From assembly GCA_025351765.1 (NCBI GenBank), contig JANXVH010000085.1:1-56784 (forward strand): a DNA stretch of 56,784 nucleotides. Reading direction: 5' to 3'. The position numbers and the translations under genes are program-made. Positions 52,038 through 56,784 of the stretch are shown here, one piece after another. The notes under the pieces are model-generated. The model was not told the origin of the DNA. It saw only the letters and a program-made list of their open reading frames with translations, and did not search any database. This stretch comes from Pedobacter sp. GTDB taxonomy: Bacteria > Bacteroidota > Bacteroidia > Sphingobacteriales > Sphingobacteriaceae. Each line of letters starts with the position of its first letter. Positions within the stretch are counted from its first letter, which is position 1.

Positions 52038-52985
52038 ATGCCTTTGATCAAGCTCACCAAGATAGAAAGAAAGCGTTTCCTGGTACTGATAACCTGTTTA
52101 TTATTGGCTATTGGTGCCTGGCTATTTATGGCATTGAATAAGAAATATGTTTATACCTCTAAAACAGTGCTTTTTTATAGGAATTTTCCACAAAAGCGTG
52201 CTTTTCATCCACTTCAATCAGATACTGTTGACCTGCAAGTTGAAGGCACAGGCTGGCAACTATTATTTGCCAGGCTAAGGGTTAAGCCGCAGTCAATTGC
52301 CATCAACCTGGAAAAATTAAATACCAGAAATTATATCCTGTTTACCGAACAGCTAAATCAGGTAAATACCCAGTTGGAAACTTCGCAGAACATTATTTCA
52401 GTTAGACCAGATACGCTTTATTTTGATTTTACACAGCGAACTGTTAAAAAAGTACCACTCAAATTGATCTCAAGCTTAACTTTCAGAAAGCAATATGGAA
52501 GATCTGGTAATGTAGAGATTATTCCAGAGTACATTACCTTATCCGGACCAGAGGATAAACTCAGGTCGATCAAAGAATGGCCAACCGATACCTTAGTCCT
52601 TAATCATCTCCAAAATACCAGCGTTTCAAGGATAGGTGTTGCCCGTAACAGAATGAAGAACGTAAGCATTTTCCCCACTAGTGCCGAGGTTAAGGTACCG
52701 GTAGATGAGTTTACGGAGAAGACAATGGACTTACCCGTAAAAATTTTTAACAATAATGAATATTATGATGCTAAGCTTTACCCTAAAAAAGTTCGAATAA
52801 CTTTTTTGGTGGCATTGTCAAAGTATCAGCAAATCAATGAAACCTATATTGATGTTGTTGTTGATTTGAACGAATGGAAAGTTAATAATCACAATCGACT
52901 TAGGGTAAATATTGCACGCTTTCCCGATTTCTGCAAACTAATCAGTATCGTGCCTTCAAAGGTTGATTTTATAATTGAAAAATAG
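52038..52985 (+). CDS. YbbR-like domain protein (CdaR-type)
   Basis: A 315-residue protein with one N-terminal helix (FLVLITCLLLAIGAWLFMAL) followed by beta-rich YbbR repeats (PLKLISSLTFRKQYGRSGNVEIIPEYITLSGP; DLPVKIFNNNEYYDAKLYPKKVRITFLV). YbbR/CdaR proteins regulate the CdaA di-adenylate cyclase in Firmicutes; here the place is between yajC and coaE, and cdaA is not seen. The ATG at 52038 is chosen because a terminator precedes it. Confidence 0.82.
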   Translation: MPLIKLTKIERKRFLVLITCLLLAIGAWLFMALNKKYVYTSKTVLFYRNFPQKRAFHPLQSDTVDLQVEGTGWQLLFARLRVKPQSIAINLEKLNTRNYILFTEQLNQVNTQLETSQNIISVRPDTLYFDFTQRTVKKVPLKLISSLTFRKQYGRSGNVEIIPEYITLSGPEDKLRSIKEWPTDTLVLNHLQNTSVSRIGVARNRMKNVSIFPTSAEVKVPVDEFTEKTMDLPVKIFNNNEYYDAKLYPKKVRITFLVALSKYQQINETYIDVVVDLNEWKVNNHNRLRVNIARFPDFCKLISIVPSKVDFIIEK

Positions 52986-53582
52986 ATGTTAAAGGTTGGA
53001 ATAACAGGCGGAATCGGAAGTGGTAAAACAATGATATGCAGAATCTTTGAAACGCTTGGTATTCCAGTATTCTATGCAGATACTGTTGCCAAAAGTATCA
53101 TGGTAAATGATGACACCCTAATAAGCGGTGTAAAGGGTGCATTTGGCGAAATAAGTTATTTTGAAGATGGTAGTTTAAATAATAAACATATAGCTAGCAT
53201 CGTATTTAATGATAATGAGCAATTAAACCGGTTGAATGCACTAGTACATCCAGCCGTATTTAGGGCATTTGATGCTTGGTCTGCCAATCTGCCTCAAAAC
53301 GTACCTTACACTTTAAAAGAAGCAGCATTATTATTTGAAAGCGGTTCTTATAAAATGTGCGACAAAAATATCCTTGTCGTCGCACCGCAAGAAGTAAGAC
53401 TTAAGAGGGTAATGGAGCGTGATCATGTTACCGCAGCCCAAGTACAGGCAAGAATGAATAAGCAATTTTCAGATCAACAGAAACTTGGTATGGCAGATTA
53501 TATCATAAACAACAATGAGTCCGTTTCACTGATTACGCATGTAATAGATCTTCATCAACAATTCCTTAATTTGAAATTTTAA
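52986..53582 (+). CDS. coaE: dephospho-CoA kinase
   Basis: A 198-residue P-loop kinase of normal length, with GITGGIGSGKTMICRIF at the N-terminus, IPVFYADTVAKSI, and LKRVMERD in the lid region. It carries out the last step of coenzyme A synthesis, phosphorylating dephospho-CoA. It starts right after the YbbR-like stop and its TAA shares one base with the next ATG. Confidence 0.95.
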   Translation: MLKVGITGGIGSGKTMICRIFETLGIPVFYADTVAKSIMVNDDTLISGVKGAFGEISYFEDGSLNNKHIASIVFNDNEQLNRLNALVHPAVFRAFDAWSANLPQNVPYTLKEAALLFESGSYKMCDKNILVVAPQEVRLKRVMERDHVTAAQVQARMNKQFSDQQKLGMADYIINNNESVSLITHVIDLHQQFLNLKF

Positions 53583-54523
53583 TGATTTTAGACGATTTTA
53601 TTGTTATCGACAAGACCGGTCTTTATTGTCGCTATGGTGATTTTTATCTGGATCCAAAAGAACCCAGTAACTATGCGGTTATTTCCCATGCGCATGGTGA
53701 TCACGCAATAGGAGGCCATAATAATGTAATTTGTACTGAGGCTACCGCTCTTTTCATGAAACATAGGTACCGTAAAAACGCAGGTAATCATTTTAATATT
53801 TTGAACTATCGGCAGGAATATAACCTAAATGGAGTAAAAATAATTTTTATTCCCGCTGGTCACATCTTAGGTTCTGTTATGGTGCTACTAGAATATGAAG
53901 ATACAAGATACTTATATACAGGAGATTATAAGTTACAGCCTGATGCTACTTGCGAAGCTATAGAATTTACCCATGCTAACGTGCTGATTACGGAAACTAC
54001 TTTTGCAGATCCTGCAACTATTCACCCAACTGCTGAAGAAGAGATACTTAAACTTAATTCTACAGAAAGTAATATCATGCTGGGGGCGTACGCTCTGGGG
54101 AAGTGCCAACGTCTCATTCATTTAATCAGTCAGTTTTGTCCGCAAAAAAGGATACTTGTGCATTTCAGTATGATACCTTTTGTAAAAATATATGAACAAA
54201 TGGGAATAGATGTGGGTAAGTATGTAGTTTACGACAGAAAGGTTATGAAAAACAATAGCAGTAATCTTATCTATATGGTTCCCCCGATGGTTTTTAATAG
54301 TTACTTCAAAGCTATTAATGTTGTGAGGGTATTTGCGACGGGTTGGAAGCACTTACAAAGTGGTAATGCAATGCAATTGTACATATCGGACCATGCCGAT
54401 TGGAATGATATTCTTTACACAATAGATCAGGTAAAGCCTAGTCAGGTTTGGACTAATCATGGAAATGGTTTGGCGCTGAAATCACACTATGAGAAAAATT
54501 TAGTAGTAAAATTGCTTAACTGA
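53582..54523 (+). CDS. metallo-beta-lactamase-fold hydrolase (beta-CASP/exonuclease-like)
   Basis: A 313-residue MBL-fold protein. The zinc-binding motif is SHAHGDHAIGGH near residue 36, with the later His in FIPAGHILGSVMV and Asp in YTGDYKLQPDA. The middle and end resemble the beta-CASP exonucleases associated with DNA ligase (VLITETTFADPA; YISDHADWNDIL). A nucleic-acid role is likely but not certain. The start overlaps the coaE stop by one base and its stop overlaps the next gene. Confidence 0.82.
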   Translation: MILDDFIVIDKTGLYCRYGDFYLDPKEPSNYAVISHAHGDHAIGGHNNVICTEATALFMKHRYRKNAGNHFNILNYRQEYNLNGVKIIFIPAGHILGSVMVLLEYEDTRYLYTGDYKLQPDATCEAIEFTHANVLITETTFADPATIHPTAEEEILKLNSTESNIMLGAYALGKCQRLIHLISQFCPQKRILVHFSMIPFVKIYEQMGIDVGKYVVYDRKVMKNNSSNLIYMVPPMVFNSYFKAINVVRVFATGWKHLQSGNAMQLYISDHADWNDILYTIDQVKPSQVWTNHGNGLALKSHYEKNLVVKLLN

Positions 54524-54678
54524 TGGTTGAAGGTGTAGACTATTATTTTAACGAGAATGGGTTTATGGTTTTCACTCAAGCTTATCATCTAAAAAGGGGG
54601 TATTGTTGCAATAATAAGTGTAAGCACTGTCCATGGGGTTACGGTAAAATAAAGCTACCTCAAGATAAAGGTAAATAA
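54523..54678 (+). CDS. small Cys-rich protein (DUF5522)
   Basis: A 51-residue protein whose ATG overlaps the preceding TGA by one base. The sequence VDYYFNENGFMVFTQAYHLK, then CCNNKCKHCPWGYG, is the DUF5522 family as I know it: four Cys in a CC-x3-C-x2-C cluster that probably binds a metal ion, with a Trp-Gly turn. The function is unknown. Translational coupling with the MBL gene suggests they act together. Confidence 0.85.
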   Translation: MVEGVDYYFNENGFMVFTQAYHLKRGYCCNNKCKHCPWGYGKIKLPQDKGK

Positions 54679-54741
54679 ACGGGTTGTTGATGTAATTATT
54701 AGCAAAAAGCAATAAACTTGGATAAACTAACTTAAATACAT

Positions 54742-55467
54742 TTAATGGGAGTGCCCGGAACTAAAATAGCCGATCAGCGCTATACCAACACCACATAAGA
54801 CTGCGATCATCTTTTTCCGGCTTACTTTGTGGTCAACACTCGATTCAAACAGAATGGTTGTAGAGATGTGCAGAAAAATGCCAATAACTATACCCATAAT
54901 ACGGTTAAAGTAATTTTCCATGCCACCAATTGTTCCATTGCTAAGTCCCTCACTTACATAAAAACCGAGAGGAGCCATTAGTGCGAAAATGCCAACATAC
55001 ATTACAATTTTTGTGCGGTTGAACTGATTCTGCATTAGTATACTAGCCAGCGCAAATGCCGCAGGTATATGATGGAGCGCTATTCCGTAGATCAATGCAT
55101 TGTGCTGATCTTTAGCAAGCGGCATACCTTCAAGGAATGCATGTAAGCATAGACTAATCATTATTCCCAATGGAAATGCATTGGTATCATGGTGTTTATG
55201 AATGTGCCCATGTTCAACACCTTCAGAAAACTGTTCAAGAAGTATTTGTAAAAGAAAACCGATCAAAATAAAGATGCCAATTTCTTCATGTTCGCCGCCT
55301 TGATACGCATCTGGTATAAGATGAAGAACCGTAATTGCAAACAAATAGGCACCGCTAAAAGAAAGAATTAGTTTTAACAGCTGAGATTTATCGCTCTTGA
55401 CAAGAAATATTGCGGTTCCTCCTAAAAAGGCACATAGAAAAAGAATAAGTAATTTCCAGATTTCCAT
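54742..55467 (-). CDS. ZIP family metal transporter
   Basis: A 241-residue protein with eight helices. A His-rich loop (VEHGHIHKHHD) sits between helices III and IV, and HAFLEGMPLAKDQ then HHIPAAFALASIL in helices IV-V carry the metal-binding His and Glu. It imports zinc or a related divalent metal. It ends the minus-strand operon, sharing one base with the PAP2 stop. Confidence 0.92.
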   Translation of the reverse strand: MEIWKLLILFLCAFLGGTAIFLVKSDKSQLLKLILSFSGAYLFAITVLHLIPDAYQGGEHEEIGIFILIGFLLQILLEQFSEGVEHGHIHKHHDTNAFPLGIMISLCLHAFLEGMPLAKDQHNALIYGIALHHIPAAFALASILMQNQFNRTKIVMYVGIFALMAPLGFYVSEGLSNGTIGGMENYFNRIMGIVIGIFLHISTTILFESSVDHKVSRKKMIAVLCGVGIALIGYFSSGHSH

Positions 55468-56030
55468 TATAATTTTGATTCTACTGTTTTATAAATTCGG
55501 GAGGTACAGAAACCGATTAATGCACCTAAAATAGCTCCTCCCATCACATCTACAGGGTAATGTACACCAACATATACTTGTGAAAAAGAAATTATAAAAG
55601 CCCATGCCAAAGCTAAAGGTAAAATGGGTTTCCATTTGTCATAGAAAACAAAGATTAAAAAAATAGCTATTGCAAAATGATTAGTAGCATGGCTCGATGG
55701 AAAACTATAACCACTGCCACACGCTACGCGATGGATAATATCACTCGTTAATGTCAACTCATTGCAAGGCCTGATCCGCATCACAACATTTTTAATCAAT
55801 CGCGAAGCTACCAGATCGCCTATGGCAAAAGTAAATAACAACATGCCAATGATGAGCCAACCCTTTTTTTTATACTCTCTTACGCAAAAAACAACAATGA
55901 ATAGGTAGAGCGGCGTCCAAAAGTACCGGTTGCGTAGCAGCGGTAACAACCAATCAAAGAAAGGATTGGACAGGCCCCGATGGATACTCAGAAAGAGGTC
56001 CACATCAAATTGATGCAAGCTTTCTATCAT
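55467..56030 (-). CDS. PAP2-family phosphatase
   Basis: A 187-residue membrane protein with the three-part acid-phosphatase signature KNVVMRIRP, PSSHATNH and SQVYVGVHYPVDV in order. It fits lipid phosphatases such as undecaprenyl-pyrophosphate or phosphatidate phosphatases. It overlaps the methyltransferase by four bases (ATGA) and the ZIP gene by one. Confidence 0.92.
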   Translation of the reverse strand: MIESLHQFDVDLFLSIHRGLSNPFFDWLLPLLRNRYFWTPLYLFIVVFCVREYKKKGWLIIGMLLFTFAIGDLVASRLIKNVVMRIRPCNELTLTSDIIHRVACGSGYSFPSSHATNHFAIAIFLIFVFYDKWKPILPLALAWAFIISFSQVYVGVHYPVDVMGGAILGALIGFCTSRIYKTVESKL

Positions 56031-56758
56031 GCTTTATGGCATACCATAATTAAGCGGTCGGATTTACACTCATCAAAAGTCTCCAAACCATAATTTCCAA
56101 ATATAGTGCTTATCCTTAATCCCGCCAGTTCAAACATTCTCTCAAAATCAGATAATGTAAAAGCTTGAACGCGTTCTTCAAAAGCATAAGCTTTACTTTT
56201 ATGCTCAAAGTTAATGTGCTTAATTATTTTGCCTTCTGATACAAATTTATGCAGGTGAAACTCAATGCCATCCATAATTTTGGTTTCCTGATTGGTAAGG
56301 TTTTTAAGAATCTTTTGTGTATTAAAATAATCGATTACCAGTGTTCCATCAGCTTTCAAACCCTTTCTGAACGATTTTAAAGCATTGACATGGTCTTTTT
56401 CTGATTCAAAATAGCCGAAGCTGGTAAACATATTAAGCGCAATGTCAAAATAGTTGATAAAGGCTAACTTACGCATGTCGTGCACAAAGAAATGAAGGTT
56501 CTTCACTTCAAATTGCTGTGCATATTTTATGCTTTGCTCTGAAAGATCAATTCCAGTAACATCGTAACCTTTCTTGTTCAAGTAAATTGCATGCCGCCCG
56601 CGTCCACACGCAATGTCCAATATTCTTGCATCTGCCACAGGCTTCAAATAGGTAGAAAGGTTATCTATAAGGTATTCAGCCTCCTCGTCATTCCGCTGAC
56701 TGTAAAGTATATGGTAAAAAGGAGAGTTGAACCAGTATTGAAACCATTTACGCTGCAT
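56027..56758 (-). CDS. class I SAM-dependent methyltransferase
   Basis: A 243-residue Rossmann-fold methyltransferase with the SAM loop RILDIACGRGRHAIYLNKKGYDVTGIDLS (about residues 45-70) and LHFFVHDMR, FDIALNMFTSFGYF downstream. The substrate is unknown. It is the first gene of the three-gene minus-strand operon. Confidence 0.9.
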   Translation of the reverse strand: MQRKWFQYWFNSPFYHILYSQRNDEEAEYLIDNLSTYLKPVADARILDIACGRGRHAIYLNKKGYDVTGIDLSEQSIKYAQQFEVKNLHFFVHDMRKLAFINYFDIALNMFTSFGYFESEKDHVNALKSFRKGLKADGTLVIDYFNTQKILKNLTNQETKIMDGIEFHLHKFVSEGKIIKHINFEHKSKAYAFEERVQAFTLSDFERMFELAGLRISTIFGNYGLETFDECKSDRLIMVCHKA

Positions 56759-56784
56759 AGAGCCTTAATTAGAATATCTTTAAA

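Overview
The window looks like chromosomal DNA of a Bacteroidota bacterium, most likely Sphingobacteriaceae (Pedobacter-like). The support is: AT-rich DNA; recurrent TAnnTTTG -7 promoter elements with little or no Shine-Dalgarno sequence; a type IX secretion/gliding C-terminal domain protein next to a PorP/SprF protein; a carboxypeptidase-regulatory-domain outer-membrane beta-barrel; a long-form NusB; and the conserved run nusB - DUF1573 - yajC - ybbR-like - coaE. This is a family-level reading from memory, not a database result.

Layout. 1-4.0 kb: a patatin-like phospholipase (cut by the window edge) behind a TspO gene, then small hypothetical genes and an EcsC-family gene. 4.4-16.8 kb: an L-rhamnose island. 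It holds two secreted GH78 alpha-L-rhamnosidases (the first broken by a one-base frameshift), a GntR/periplasmic-binding-like regulator, and then rhaT, a fused rhamnulose-1-phosphate aldolase/dehydrogenase, a rhamnose isomerase and a rhamnulokinase. Together they would cut terminal rhamnose off glycans, import it and convert it to DHAP and lactate. A tRNA-Arg(CCG) follows. 17-23.1 kb: PorP/SprF and a 1740-residue secreted protein with an embedded PHP phosphoesterase domain. 23.3-28.1 kb: ychF, two paralogous SRPBCC proteins that bracket a truncated GH29 fucosidase and a J-domain/KTSC fusion, and a cold-shock gene.

28.1-33.8 kb: an otherwise gene-free stretch with a two-tier dyad and an 11-bp tandem repeat, a heterodimeric ABC exporter with one degenerate ATP site, a TetR regulator, a DoxX gene and an LEA-type lipoprotein. 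33.9-38.1 kb: a secreted PIG-L deacetylase, a 32-residue membrane miniprotein and a sodium:solute symporter, apparently translationally coupled. 39.2-41.5 kb: cydAB. 41.7-46.7 kb: a Gly-rich secreted protein, an outer-membrane beta-barrel and a seven-haem c-type cytochrome.

46.8-54.7 kb: a PUR-type DUF3276 protein, an MsbA-like ABC exporter, a leucine-dehydrogenase-like protein with Asn at the usual catalytic Lys position, and the nusB-yajC-coaE housekeeping run, ending in an MBL-fold hydrolase and a 51-residue Cys-rich DUF5522 protein. 54.7-56.8 kb: an overlapping methyltransferase/PAP2/ZIP operon on the minus strand.

I see no CRISPR array, prophage or insertion sequence. The most useful leads are the symporter-linked miniprotein, the dyad plus tandem-repeat element before the ABC operon, the GH78 frameshift with a palindromic operator candidate upstream, and the PHP-domain type IX cargo.
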